Assembly: GCF_038024065.1 (NCBI RefSeq)
Contig: NZ_CP150667.1
Span: forward strand, 1,488,001-1,552,000
From: Polaribacter sejongensis
GTDB taxonomy: Bacteria; Bacteroidota; Bacteroidia; Flavobacteriales; Flavobacteriaceae
Reading direction: 5' to 3'
Length of the DNA stretch: 64,000 nucleotides
The first letter of the stretch is position 1. Each line of letters starts with the position of its first letter. Under the pieces are notes generated by a model. It worked only from the letters and a program-made list of their open reading frames with translations, did no database searches and was not told the origin of the DNA. Below are positions 7,506-16,762 of this stretch, piece by piece. Position numbers and translations under genes: made by a program.

Positions 7506-10500
7506 CTACAACTTTCTTCTGTTATCTTCAGATTGCGTATCTATTAACTTATTGTAAGGATCTACTCCTACCTCAATCGGTTTTTCATCAACAATAATTG
7601 TAATTTTATTATTGATCTCTGTAATCTTATGCTTCTTTAAATATAGTTCTTTTTCTTTCTTTTCTCCATCAACTTCTTCTTGCGCAAAAATACCAATATC
7701 AATATAATCTGCCAACGGAACTGATAAAATAGGTTTTTTCATATCATCCGTTTGATACGTTAAAGTATCTCCTACTTTTTCACCATAATAGCGTTTTCCT
7801 TTTTCATCATTTCTATATTTAGAAACTTCAAATTCTATTTCTACTTCGTATTTTCCGTTGTCTAGTTCTGTAGATTTTACTTCTAAAATTTGGTTTCTGT
7901 ACAACGTAATGGTTTCAAACATATCTTTAATTACATATTGTAAAGAGTCTGGTGTTACTTCTCTAATATAATTTACCATTTCTACAGAAGTTGTATATGG
8001 AGCTTCTTGAAACTTCACTTTTTCTACATACTTTTTTAAAGCACCATTTAAGTTTTCTTCACCTATATAATCACTTAAAGCATAAAAAACTAAAGACCCT
8101 TTCTGATAACGGATATACCCTTGTCCGTCGTTATACATCAATGCATTTTCACGTTTTCTTTCCATGGTTCTTTGCATTAAATAATCATCTAAGGCTTTCT
8201 TTAAAAAGGTACGCATCTTCGGTTTTCCATTTTGATGCTCTAATACTTTTAACGAAACATATTCCGACAAACTTTCTGACAACATAGTAGCACCCAAAAC
8301 ATCTGCACCAATAACTTGATGCGCCCACCATTGATGTGCAACCTCATGTACAGTTACCGCAAAAGGATAATCTACTCCATCATCATTTGTATCATCTACA
8401 GCTGCAATAAACCCAAAGCCTTCAGAAAACGGAATTGTATTTGCAAAAGATTGCGCAAAAGTACCTTGTGTTCTCGGAAACTCTACAATTCTTAACTGTT
8501 TATGTTGATAAGGACTAAAGTTTTTCTCGTTATACGTTACAGATGCTTTCATCCCTTTTAGCATTCTATCTAAATTATAATCGTGTGGTTTGTGATAGTA
8601 AATTTCTAAACTAATGCCATTCCACATTTCTTTTTTAACTTGATATCTTGCGGAATTAAACGCATAGAAATTCAACATTTTACTATCCATTTTATAATGG
8701 AAATATTTACGCCCTTCTTCTGTCCATTCTTTCTGCAAATAACCTGGTGCAATTGCAATTTGATCTTCGGATGTAGAAACGGTTGCTTCAAAATCTATCC
8801 AATCAGAATCTTTAGAAATATACGTGTTTCCTAAAGCGGTAGAATCTGTTGGTTGAGATTGTAAATTATTAGGTGGTAAATCGTACTTTTCTCTTGTTTT
8901 ATTGTCTGTTAATTCTCCTGCAGAAGAATATCCTAAAGAAGGAAACATTGAAAAATTATTTAAAAATGTTCCGTTTGCTAAAACAGGCGATTTTCTTTGA
9001 AACATGGTATTTTCTTTACTTTTTACATGTACTGTAAGTTGTAAAGAATCTCCAGGTAGTATTTTTTTATCGAACTTATAAATATCAAAATTAAAAACCG
9101 TGTCCTCTAAGACCAAATTATTTGGTTTATTAAATTCGAAGGTATTTTCTAATGAATTATGATTTAAGAAAATACTATCAATTGCTTTATCCGTTTTATT
9201 TATCATTGTAAAAACAGCACTTGCTTTGTACGTTCTTTTCTTCGGATAAATAGCTACATCTGCATTTACAGCTACAATTCTTGGTTGCTTATAATCTTCG
9301 TATTTTTTATAACTTTTTTCCCATTTAACAGCATTTAATTCAGCTTGTTTAGATGCTGAGTTTTCATCCTCTGATTTTGTTTCTTGATAAATCGTAAATC
9401 CTAAAGTTAAAAAAGCAACCAAAACAACCGCTAAACCAACTTTTTGAGGTGTTTTAAATCTTGCTACAGCAATATCCATTCTTTCAGAAAAAGAATTTGG
9501 TAATCCTCTAACCCAAAATAAAACACTTACAAGAAGTAATGATGTTCCTCCTAAAATCCAATAGATTTTATACCATAAATAGCGAGACAACGCAGAGCCA
9601 TAACCATTCATATCCGAATAACTAAAACCTGGACCTTCGTTATATTTAAAAATAGCTAACTCAATTCCTATTAAGTCTAAAAACGGAATCCCCATAGCAA
9701 CGATTAACAAAACCAATAAACCTAAATATTGATTTTTAAACAACGTTTGTACAAATATTGCTAAGAAAGCCCAAATTGCATAGTTTAAAAACTTTAACCC
9801 AAACAACTCTTTTATATAATGGCCAATTTCAAAATTATAATATCCTTGATACGCTTGAAACAACATACCAGAAACCATAATTACTGCCAGTAAAACCAAT
9901 TGCATTTTTAAAATTGCTATTAATTTAGAGAATAATAATGTCCAATTTGGTATTGGTGTGCTATCAACTAAATGACTAATTTTTGCAGTTCTTGCTCTTT
10001 GTACCAACATACCTGCGTATAAAAAAGTACAAACATTAATAACAAATAAACTAAAAATATTTCCACCACCCAACATTTGCCAAGTAACTGGTAATGTATC
10101 TGTTCCAAAAATTTCACTAGAAATAAATAAAGTACCAAACAACATTAAAAGACCAACAATAAGAATACAAATAAATGGTAAACTTTTAAAAATGTATTTA
10201 AAATCGATGTTAGACAAGTGCCACATCACTTTTAAATTCTGAATAAAAGAATAATCATGAGATACTTTTGGTAACGTAATTCTTGTAACTCCGCTAAAAT
10301 TAGATTTTGTAATTCTTTCTGCTTTTATTTTTCTAAAAGAAAGTGTAATGGCATTTTGTGTGAATTTAAAATATTTATAAACCAATCCAAAAACTAAAGA
10401 AGAAATTACCAACCACAATAAGCGATTATAAATAACCAATTCACCTATTGGAATTTGCATTTCATTTTGCTCAGAAACAGTCCAATATTTTGTATAATAA

Positions 10501-11162
10501 GAAGATGCAGAAGAACCATAAGGATCTAAAATAGCTAATAAAGTTGCTTGTTCTGGTTCAGATAAAATACTAGAAATTACTCCCTGAACAAACATTAGAA
10601 TAATTACCGTAATAAAACCAGCTGCAACACTTCTAGAAAATGTAACAACAGCAAAAACAACAGCACCAAAAAACAATACATTTGGTAAAATATAGACCAA
10701 ATACGTTGTTAGATAAGTCGTAATATTAAAATCACCAACAATATCAGCATTGGTTCCTGGAAAACGAAACCCAATAACCATACCTAAAGCAACCACCAAA
10801 ACAATAGCAGAAACTACTACAATTCCGCTAAAAAACTTAGCAAATAAGTAATTGGCTTTTGTAAACGGATACGAAAATAAAATGGAGTGCATTTCACTTT
10901 TAAAATCTCTATAAATAGAAACACCAATAATTGATGGAAATAAAAAGAAGATTAAAATAGTAAATGCATTAAAAATACCTGTAACACCAATTGGCGAATT
11001 TACAATTCTAGAAGAACCAGTGGTACCAGAAACTCCATCCCAAATACCTGCAGAGGTTGCCGATAAAAAGAAAGATATTAATAAAAAAATTGAAATATAA
11101 ATATAAAAAACAGGCTTGTTAAACCAGTATTTTAATTCGTGTTTAAAAATAGTTGAAAACAT
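7506..11162 (-). CDS. ABC-2 type permease fused to an M1 family aminopeptidase domain
   Basis: This 1218-residue protein has two parts. Residues 1-~590 are a duplicated ABC-2 permease with about twelve membrane segments, starting MFSTIFKHELKYWFNKPVFYIY and with a second half from ~300. Residues ~620-1218 are a gluzincin peptidase with the zinc motif HEVAHQWW (H939, E940, H943) and a downstream glutamate in SESLSEY. The canonical GAMEN exopeptidase motif is not seen; PFSEGFGF occupies the corresponding region. The next gene upstream encodes its ATPase. Similar fusions occur across Bacteroidetes. Presumably the complex couples export or membrane-peptide handling to proteolysis, but no substrate is known. 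Confidence 0.88.
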   Translation of the reverse strand: MFSTIFKHELKYWFNKPVFYIYISIFLLISFFLSATSAGIWDGVSGTTGSSRIVNSPIGVTGIFNAFTILIFFLFPSIIGVSIYRDFKSEMHSILFSYPFTKANYLFAKFFSGIVVVSAIVLVVALGMVIGFRFPGTNADIVGDFNITTYLTTYLVYILPNVLFFGAVVFAVVTFSRSVAAGFITVIILMFVQGVISSILSEPEQATLLAILDPYGSSASSYYTKYWTVSEQNEMQIPIGELVIYNRLLWLVISSLVFGLVYKYFKFTQNAITLSFRKIKAERITKSNFSGVTRITLPKVSHDYSFIQNLKVMWHLSNIDFKYIFKSLPFICILIVGLLMLFGTLFISSEIFGTDTLPVTWQMLGGGNIFSLFVINVCTFLYAGMLVQRARTAKISHLVDSTPIPNWTLLFSKLIAILKMQLVLLAVIMVSGMLFQAYQGYYNFEIGHYIKELFGLKFLNYAIWAFLAIFVQTLFKNQYLGLLVLLIVAMGIPFLDLIGIELAIFKYNEGPGFSYSDMNGYGSALSRYLWYKIYWILGGTSLLLVSVLFWVRGLPNSFSERMDIAVARFKTPQKVGLAVVLVAFLTLGFTIYQETKSEDENSASKQAELNAVKWEKSYKKYEDYKQPRIVAVNADVAIYPKKRTYKASAVFTMINKTDKAIDSIFLNHNSLENTFEFNKPNNLVLEDTVFNFDIYKFDKKILPGDSLQLTVHVKSKENTMFQRKSPVLANGTFLNNFSMFPSLGYSSAGELTDNKTREKYDLPPNNLQSQPTDSTALGNTYISKDSDWIDFEATVSTSEDQIAIAPGYLQKEWTEEGRKYFHYKMDSKMLNFYAFNSARYQVKKEMWNGISLEIYYHKPHDYNLDRMLKGMKASVTYNEKNFSPYQHKQLRIVEFPRTQGTFAQSFANTIPFSEGFGFIAAVDDTNDDGVDYPFAVTVHEVAHQWWAHQVIGADVLGATMLSESLSEYVSLKVLEHQNGKPKMRTFLKKALDDYLMQRTMERKRENALMYNDGQGYIRYQKGSLVFYALSDYIGEENLNGALKKYVEKVKFQEAPYTTSVEMVNYIREVTPDSLQYVIKDMFETITLYRNQILEVKSTELDNGKYEVEIEFEVSKYRNDEKGKRYYGEKVGDTLTYQTDDMKKPILSVPLADYIDIGIFAQEEVDGEKKEKELYLKKHKITEINNKITIIVDEKPIEVGVDPYNKLIDTQSEDNRRKL

Positions 11163-11219
11163 ATAAAATGTGTAATTGTTATTTTGTGTAATTGTGTAAT
11201 TGAAAGCACACCCAAAACT

Positions 11220-12107
11220 TTAAACCAGTTCCGGCTCATCTTGTTTTAATGCAATAAAATACACATCGTCTAATTGCGGAGTTGCCGCTACAAAATCGTT
11301 CGAAGGTTTTTCTTCTGCATGCACTCTGATATTTAACGTATTGTCTGTATTAAAATTTCTAGACAACACATTGTACAATTTCATATTTTCTTCTAAATCG
11401 TCTTTTTCTACAATTTTTGTCCAAATAGTGTTTTCTAATTCTTCTGTTGCTTTTTGTGGTGTAGAATGTTTTAAAATTCTACCTCCGTTTAAAATAGCCA
11501 TTTCATTACACAGTTCTTTCACATCTTCTACAATATGTGTAGAAAAAATAACCGTACAATTACTACCAACCTCTCTTAAAACATTTAAAAAACGATGTCT
11601 CTCTGCAGGATCTAAACCAGCAGTAGGCTCATCAACAATAATTAATTTTGGATTGTTTAAAAGCAATTGAGCAATACCAAAACGCTGCTTCATTCCGCCA
11701 GAATACCCAGCAACATGTTTGTGTCTAACTTCATATAAATTAGTAATATCTAAAACCTCTTTTACAATTGCTTTTCTTTCAGATTTTTTTGATATTCCTT
11801 TTAAAGTAGCAAAATAATCTAACAACTCTTCGGCAGACATTTTAGGATACACTCCAAAAGATTGTGGCAAATACCCTAAAACTTTACGTAAAGACATGTT
11901 GTCTTCTAAAACATTAATATCACCAAAAGTAATTGAACCAGAATCTGGACTTTGTAATGTTGCAATCGTTCTCATTAAAGAAGATTTCCCTGCTCCATTT
12001 GGACCTAACAAACCAAACATTCCTGTACCTATTTCAATGCTTAAATTATCAATAGGTTTTACGCCGTTTTTGTATGTTTTGGTTAAATTTTCAATTACTA
12101 ACTTCAT
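11220..12107 (-). CDS. ABC transporter ATP-binding protein
   Basis: A 295-residue ATPase of the ABC-2 (CcmA/NatA-like) class. The Walker A motif is GPNGAGKSS (residues 35-43), a Q-loop sits in GYLPQSFGVYPKM, the signature is YSGGMKQRFGIAQ, and Walker B plus D-loop is LIIVDEPTAGLDP. The C-terminal ~70 residues form a short extension. It precedes the permease-peptidase fusion by 57 bases on the same strand, so the two form one transporter. Confidence 0.93.
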   Translation of the reverse strand: MKLVIENLTKTYKNGVKPIDNLSIEIGTGMFGLLGPNGAGKSSLMRTIATLQSPDSGSITFGDINVLEDNMSLRKVLGYLPQSFGVYPKMSAEELLDYFATLKGISKKSERKAIVKEVLDITNLYEVRHKHVAGYSGGMKQRFGIAQLLLNNPKLIIVDEPTAGLDPAERHRFLNVLREVGSNCTVIFSTHIVEDVKELCNEMAILNGGRILKHSTPQKATEELENTIWTKIVEKDDLEENMKLYNVLSRNFNTDNTLNIRVHAEEKPSNDFVAATPQLDDVYFIALKQDEPELV

Positions 12108-12405
12108 ATTGTTGGTTTTAGTGATATTTACTTGAAAAAGTGATTCCTATAGCTTTAGCTAGAGGTTTCCTATAGAATTGCCATTCCCGTGAAAACGGGA
12201 ATCAGTGATTAGTGTAAAAGTAAGCACTTTTGTTACACTTTTTTGTGATTTTTTTTATGGAGTTCCTAAAAAATCGTATTATTTTTACCATTGGAAGTAT
12301 AAAATGTACTCGATATTTTTTCTGATCACTTTTACAATAGAAAAAACAACCGAACTAACATTTAACTTTAGAACTTTTCATATTAAAACTTTATAAACTT
12401 TTATA
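12108..12405. other. Divergent intergenic region with a GNRA hairpin
   Basis: No gene is seen. At 12183-12202 there is a perfect 8-base stem, attcccgt / acgggaat, closed by a GAAA tetraloop. A related hairpin (attcctacg / cgtaggaat) follows dnaN at 23937-23956; both share an ATTCC...GGAATC frame, so they look like copies of a dispersed intergenic hairpin. Promoters for the ABC genes and the M42 peptidase should lie here. Confidence 0.5.
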
Positions 12406-13494
12406 ATGGCACAAAAATCAATTTTAAATAAAGCGTCACTTACATTTTTAGAAAAATACTTAAATAATGCTGCACCAACCGGGTACGAATGGGAAGGTCA
12501 GAAAATTTGGATGGACTACCTAAAACCGTATGTAGACACATTTATTACAGATACTTATGGTTCTGCAGTAGGTGTTATAAACCCAGATGCAAAATACAAA
12601 GTAGTTATTGAAGGACATGCAGATGAAATTTCTTGGTATGTAAATTACATTTCTGATAACGGATTGATTTACGTAATTAGAAACGGAGGATCAGATCATC
12701 AAATTGCACCAAGTAAAATTGTAAACATTCATACTAAAAACGGAATTGTAAAAGGTGTTTTTGGATGGCCAGCAATTCATACAAGAGACAAAGCAAATGA
12801 GCAAGCACCAAAACCAGACAATATTTTTATTGATACAGGTTGTGCAACAAAAGCAGAAGTAGAAGCTTTAGGCGTTCATGTTGGTTGTGTAATTACCTAC
12901 CCAGATGAATTTCATATCTTAAACGGAGACAAATTTGTTTGTAGAGCATTAGACAACAGAATGGGTGGTTTTATGATTGCCGAAGTAGCTCGTTTATTGA
13001 AAGAAAATAAAAAAGAATTACCATTCGGATTGTACATTACAAACTCTGTACAGGAAGAAATTGGTTTACGTGGTGCAGAAATGATTACACAAACCATTAA
13101 GCCAAATGTGGCAATTGTTACCGATGTAACACACGATACAACTACACCAATGATCGAGCAAAAAACTGCTGGTCTTTTAGAATTAGGTAAAGGTCCGGTT
13201 ATTGCTTATGCACCAGCTGTTCAACAAAAATTACGTGATTTAATTACTGAAACTGCCGAAGCAAAAGAAATTCCTTTTCAACGTTCTGCACTTTCTAGAG
13301 CAACAGGTACAGATACAGATGCTTTTGCTTATAGCAACGGAGGTGTTGCCTCTGCCCTAATTTCTTTACCGTTACGTTACATGCACACTACTGTAGAAAT
13401 GGTACACAGAGATGATGTAGAAAATGTAATCAAAATGATTTATGAAACATTATTGAATATTAAAGGAGGAGAAACTTTTTCTTATTTTGAATAA
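12406..13494 (+). CDS. M42 family metallopeptidase
   Basis: A 362-residue di-zinc aminopeptidase/endoglucanase-like protein of the M42 (FrvX) family, cytosolic. Visible metal and catalytic motifs are H71-x-D73 in IEGHADEISW, the bridging aspartate in CRALDNRMGG (~residue 187), the catalytic glutamates in QEEIGLRGAEM (~222), and a further ligand in the VTDVTHDTT segment. Length matches the family. It stands apart from the NUDIX gene downstream, with an inverted repeat in the 85-base gap. Confidence 0.92.
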   Translation: MAQKSILNKASLTFLEKYLNNAAPTGYEWEGQKIWMDYLKPYVDTFITDTYGSAVGVINPDAKYKVVIEGHADEISWYVNYISDNGLIYVIRNGGSDHQIAPSKIVNIHTKNGIVKGVFGWPAIHTRDKANEQAPKPDNIFIDTGCATKAEVEALGVHVGCVITYPDEFHILNGDKFVCRALDNRMGGFMIAEVARLLKENKKELPFGLYITNSVQEEIGLRGAEMITQTIKPNVAIVTDVTHDTTTPMIEQKTAGLLELGKGPVIAYAPAVQQKLRDLITETAEAKEIPFQRSALSRATGTDTDAFAYSNGGVASALISLPLRYMHTTVEMVHRDDVENVIKMIYETLLNIKGGETFSYFE

Positions 13495-13503
13495 ATAAAA
13501 TAC

Positions 13504-13572
13504 AGACACGAATTTCACGGATTTACACTGATAAAAATTTTTATTTGGTGATAATAAGTGAAATTCGTGTCT
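13504..13572. repeat. 15-base inverted repeat between the M42 and NUDIX genes
   Basis: Arms agacacgaatttcac (13504-13518) and gtgaaattcgtgtct (13558-13572) are exact reverse complements around a 39-base AT-rich spacer. There is no long T run. It could act as a transcript stabiliser or be a dispersed repeat. Confidence 0.6.
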
Positions 13573-13579
13573 TATAATT

Positions 13580-14128
13580 ATGGATGAACTCATAGACATT
13601 TTAACTCCTGATGGAAAACCTACAGGAAAAACGGCTTTAAAATCTGAAGCCCATAAAAACGGGTGGTTTCATGCAACTGTTCATATTTGGCTTTTTACTT
13701 CGGATGAAAAAATACTACTTCAAAAAAGAGCATTGACCAAAAAAGTATTTCCAGGCTTATGGGATATTTCTGTTGCAGGACATATTGCTGCCGGAGAAAC
13801 TATTATTAAATCAGCAAAAAGAGAAGTTTTTGAGGAAATCGGACTTAAAATAGAAGAAAAAGACCTCATCAAAATTGGTACAAGGATTCATCAAGTTTCT
13901 CATGCAAACGGAATTCAAGATAACGAGCATCATCATGTTTTTATCGCGGAATTAAAAGTTCCGATGTCAACATTAACCATTCAAGAAGAAGAAGTTGATG
14001 CTATCAAATTATTTGATTTATCAACTTTAAAAAGCACAGAAAACCTGGAAAATGTTTTACTACCTAGATTTCATGAGTATTACTGTTCGGTTTATAACAA
14101 AATTCATCAACAAATACATAAAAGATGA
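13580..14128 (+). CDS. NUDIX hydrolase, IPP-isomerase-like
   Basis: A 182-residue cytosolic protein with a complete NUDIX box at residues 67-89 (G-x5-E-x7-REVFEEIGL). The opening MDELIDILTPDGKPTG and the FHATVHIWLF segment resemble the YfcD/Idi-like group of NUDIX proteins, which includes isopentenyl-diphosphate isomerase relatives and putative pyrophosphatases. The Idi-specific catalytic cysteine is not evident, so hydrolase is safer than isomerase. Its stop overlaps the next start by four bases (ATGA), indicating translational coupling to the DUF294 gene. Confidence 0.85.
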   Translation: MDELIDILTPDGKPTGKTALKSEAHKNGWFHATVHIWLFTSDEKILLQKRALTKKVFPGLWDISVAGHIAAGETIIKSAKREVFEEIGLKIEEKDLIKIGTRIHQVSHANGIQDNEHHHVFIAELKVPMSTLTIQEEEVDAIKLFDLSTLKSTENLENVLLPRFHEYYCSVYNKIHQQIHKR

Positions 14129-16041
14129 AAAATTCAATTGCAGAACGCGTTTACGATTTTTTAAAAAACTATCCGCCTTTCAACTTATTAGCGACTAAAA
14201 AAATATTAGAAATTGCTTCTCAAGTTTCTATCATCTATTTAGAAAAAGGAAAAGTTATTTTTAACGAGAATGATGAAATTCACAAACAATTTTACATTGT
14301 AAGAAATGGAGGAATTAGCTTGTACAAAAATTCTAATGACAAAAAAGCATTAATAGATATTTGTGATGGTGGAGATATTTTCGGTTTAAGACCTTTAATT
14401 AGTAAAGAAAACTATTTATTAGACGCCATTGCCAATGAAGAATCTATTGTGTACGCCATTCCTATTGAAATTTTTGAAGCAGTATCAGAAAGAAGTTTAA
14501 AAATTAATAAATACTTACTAACTTCTTTTGCTTCTAATTCTTTTGATCCTTATACAAACGAGCAAAACAGCAATGTTTTTACAGATTATATAGAAAATGA
14601 CAATTTAGCTTATTCTAATTTACACTCTGTAAATTACACTAAAAAGCCATTAACCTGTACAGCGAATGCTACAGCAAAAGAAGCCGCTATAAAAATGAGC
14701 AATCAAAAAGTGGGTTGTATTATAGTAGTAGACGATGCCTGCGTTCCTTTAGGAATTATTACAAATAGCGATCTTAAAAACAAAATAGCTACAGGCCTAT
14801 TTCCAGTAGACACCTCCGTAAAAGAAATCATGTCTTCTCCGGTAATTACACAATCTAAAAACCTTACTGTTTTAGACGCTCAGTTACAAATGATAAAGCA
14901 AAAGGTAGGTCATTTGTGTATTACTGTAGACGGAACGAGTAACTCTAAACTGATAGGAATTTTAACAAATCATGATGTTTTAGCTTCATTAGGAAATAAC
15001 CCAACAGTAATTTTAAAAGAGATTAAACGTGCTAAAAAAACGAAAGAAATTCGTGAAATTAGAAACAAAGCAAACCTACTTTTAAAATCTTATTTAGAGC
15101 AAAATATACCGTTATCGCATATTTCTAAAATTATATCTGAAATAAATGATAGTGTAGCCATAAGAGTTATTGAGATTTCTTTAAAAAAAATGACAACGCC
15201 TCCGCCTGCTAAATTTACTTGGCTAGCATTAGGAAGTCAAGGTAGAAAAGAACAACTCTTATATACAGACCAAGACAATGCTATTATTTTTGAAGATGTT
15301 AGCAAAGAACAGTATACAGAAACGAAAGAATATTTTTTAAAACTAGCAGGTCATATTACAAAATCGCTACATAAAATTGGTTATGAATATTGCCCTGCAG
15401 AAATGATGGCAAGCAATCCTAAATGGTGTTTATCTTTATCTGAATGGAAAGATCAGTTTAACGAGTGGATTTTTAATGTTGATGGAGAAGCCATTTTATT
15501 ATCGTCTATTTTCTTCGATTTTAACGCTATTTATGGTGAAGTTTCTATGGCAAGAGAACTAACCAAAAGCATTTTTAAAACATTGAATGAAAGAACTCTT
15601 TTATTTACTTTTTTAGCAAAAGAAGCTATTGCAAGTCCCTCTCCTCTAGGTTTTTTTAAACAATTTCTAGTAGAGAATAATGGAGACCATAAAGATTCTT
15701 TTAACATAAAACAAAGAGCTTTAATGCCTTTAATTAATGCCGCAAGACTTTTAACACTCTCTAATAATATTTTTGAAATTAACAATACTGCACACCGTTT
15801 TGAAAGATTAGCAGAAATAGAACCTCAGAATAAAGAGCTATACCAATCTTGTTCTTATGCTTTTAAAGCCCTGCTAAAATTTAAAACCAAACAAGGAATA
15901 TTACACAACGATTCTGGTAAGTTTATTAAATTAGAGTCTTTAACAAAAGAAGAAAAGTTAAAACTAAAAAGATGCTTTAAACCCATTAGAGAAATTCAAG
16001 AAGTACTTACTATTAAATTTAACTTATCAAATATGAGATAA
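14125..16041 (+). CDS. cNMP-binding / CBS / DUF294 nucleotidyltransferase-like signalling protein
   Basis: A 638-residue cytosolic multidomain protein. In order: a cyclic-nucleotide-binding-like domain (~15-140, with GKVIFNENDEIHKQFYIVRNGGISLY), two CBS domains (~165-292, with GIITNSDLKNKI and GILTNHDVLASL), then a DUF294 nucleotidyltransferase-like domain with GSQGR at 370-374 and the metal-binding pair in TDQDNAII, and a DUF294 C-terminal helical domain. The GlnD/GlnE-like fold suggests protein or nucleotide modification controlled by adenylate or cyclic nucleotides; the substrate is unknown. The exonuclease gene follows after 2 bases. In other bacteria this pair is often found near acetate/acetyl-CoA synthetase genes, which are not in this window. 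Confidence 0.88.
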   Translation: MKNSIAERVYDFLKNYPPFNLLATKKILEIASQVSIIYLEKGKVIFNENDEIHKQFYIVRNGGISLYKNSNDKKALIDICDGGDIFGLRPLISKENYLLDAIANEESIVYAIPIEIFEAVSERSLKINKYLLTSFASNSFDPYTNEQNSNVFTDYIENDNLAYSNLHSVNYTKKPLTCTANATAKEAAIKMSNQKVGCIIVVDDACVPLGIITNSDLKNKIATGLFPVDTSVKEIMSSPVITQSKNLTVLDAQLQMIKQKVGHLCITVDGTSNSKLIGILTNHDVLASLGNNPTVILKEIKRAKKTKEIREIRNKANLLLKSYLEQNIPLSHISKIISEINDSVAIRVIEISLKKMTTPPPAKFTWLALGSQGRKEQLLYTDQDNAIIFEDVSKEQYTETKEYFLKLAGHITKSLHKIGYEYCPAEMMASNPKWCLSLSEWKDQFNEWIFNVDGEAILLSSIFFDFNAIYGEVSMARELTKSIFKTLNERTLLFTFLAKEAIASPSPLGFFKQFLVENNGDHKDSFNIKQRALMPLINAARLLTLSNNIFEINNTAHRFERLAEIEPQNKELYQSCSYAFKALLKFKTKQGILHNDSGKFIKLESLTKEEKLKLKRCFKPIREIQEVLTIKFNLSNMR

Positions 16042-16043
16042 TT

Positions 16044-16715
16044 ATGAAGTTTAACTGGTTTAATAAAAAGGAAAACAAGATACTTCCGGATTACTTTTTA
16101 GAGTATGAAGATAGTTTTTTAAACGCACCAAAACTCGCTATAAACGAAACTCGATTTGTTGTTTTTGACACAGAAACTACGGGATTTAATAGAATGAGAG
16201 ATCGTGTATTATCTATTGGTGCTGTTTCTTTAATTAATAACACTTTAAATGTAAATGACAGTTTTGAAGTGTATTTAAAACAAGAAATATTTAATCCAGA
16301 AACGGTACACATTCACGGTATTTTAAAAGAAGGTAACATTACTAAAATTTCCGAACTAGAAGCACTAAAAAGTTTCTTAAAATACATCGGTAATTCAATT
16401 CTGGTTGGGCATCATATAAACTTTGACATTATGATGATGAACCAAATTTTAGTAAGAAACGAACTACCAGAAATTAAAAATAAGACCTTAGATACAGAAC
16501 ATTTATATAGAACCTCTAAGCATACCGTTTATCAAAATACATTACCAAAAGAGCGGTATACTTTAGATCAATTATGTGATGAACTAAATGTATCTAAAAG
16601 TGATAGACATACCGCAAGTGGAGATGCTTTTATTACAGCTATACTGTTCTTAAAAATAATAGCTCGTTTAGATAAAAACAACGATTTAACCGTGAAAGAC
16701 TTGCTAAACTCATAA
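16044..16715 (+). CDS. DnaQ-like 3'-5' exonuclease (DEDDh)
   Basis: A 223-residue protein with the full DEDDh set: D42 and E44 in VFDTETTGF, D128 in GHHINFDIMM, H189 and D194 in DRHTASGDAF. This is the proofreading-exonuclease fold of DNA polymerase III epsilon and related enzymes. The tight linkage to the CBS/DUF294 gene (2 bases) is a recurrent pairing, and suggests a role in nucleotide signalling or nucleic-acid turnover rather than replication proofreading. Assignment to a specific enzyme is not possible. Confidence 0.88.
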   Translation: MKFNWFNKKENKILPDYFLEYEDSFLNAPKLAINETRFVVFDTETTGFNRMRDRVLSIGAVSLINNTLNVNDSFEVYLKQEIFNPETVHIHGILKEGNITKISELEALKSFLKYIGNSILVGHHINFDIMMMNQILVRNELPEIKNKTLDTEHLYRTSKHTVYQNTLPKERYTLDQLCDELNVSKSDRHTASGDAFITAILFLKIIARLDKNNDLTVKDLLNS

Positions 16716-16762
16716 GAGCATTTTTTCTTATTTAAAATTCCAAATACTCAAAAAAAGCATCT

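Noticed and set aside
12205..12396. Plus-strand open frame of 63 codons before the M42 gene
   Set aside because: Hydrophobic low-complexity translation from AT-rich intergenic DNA; no family resemblance or conserved start.
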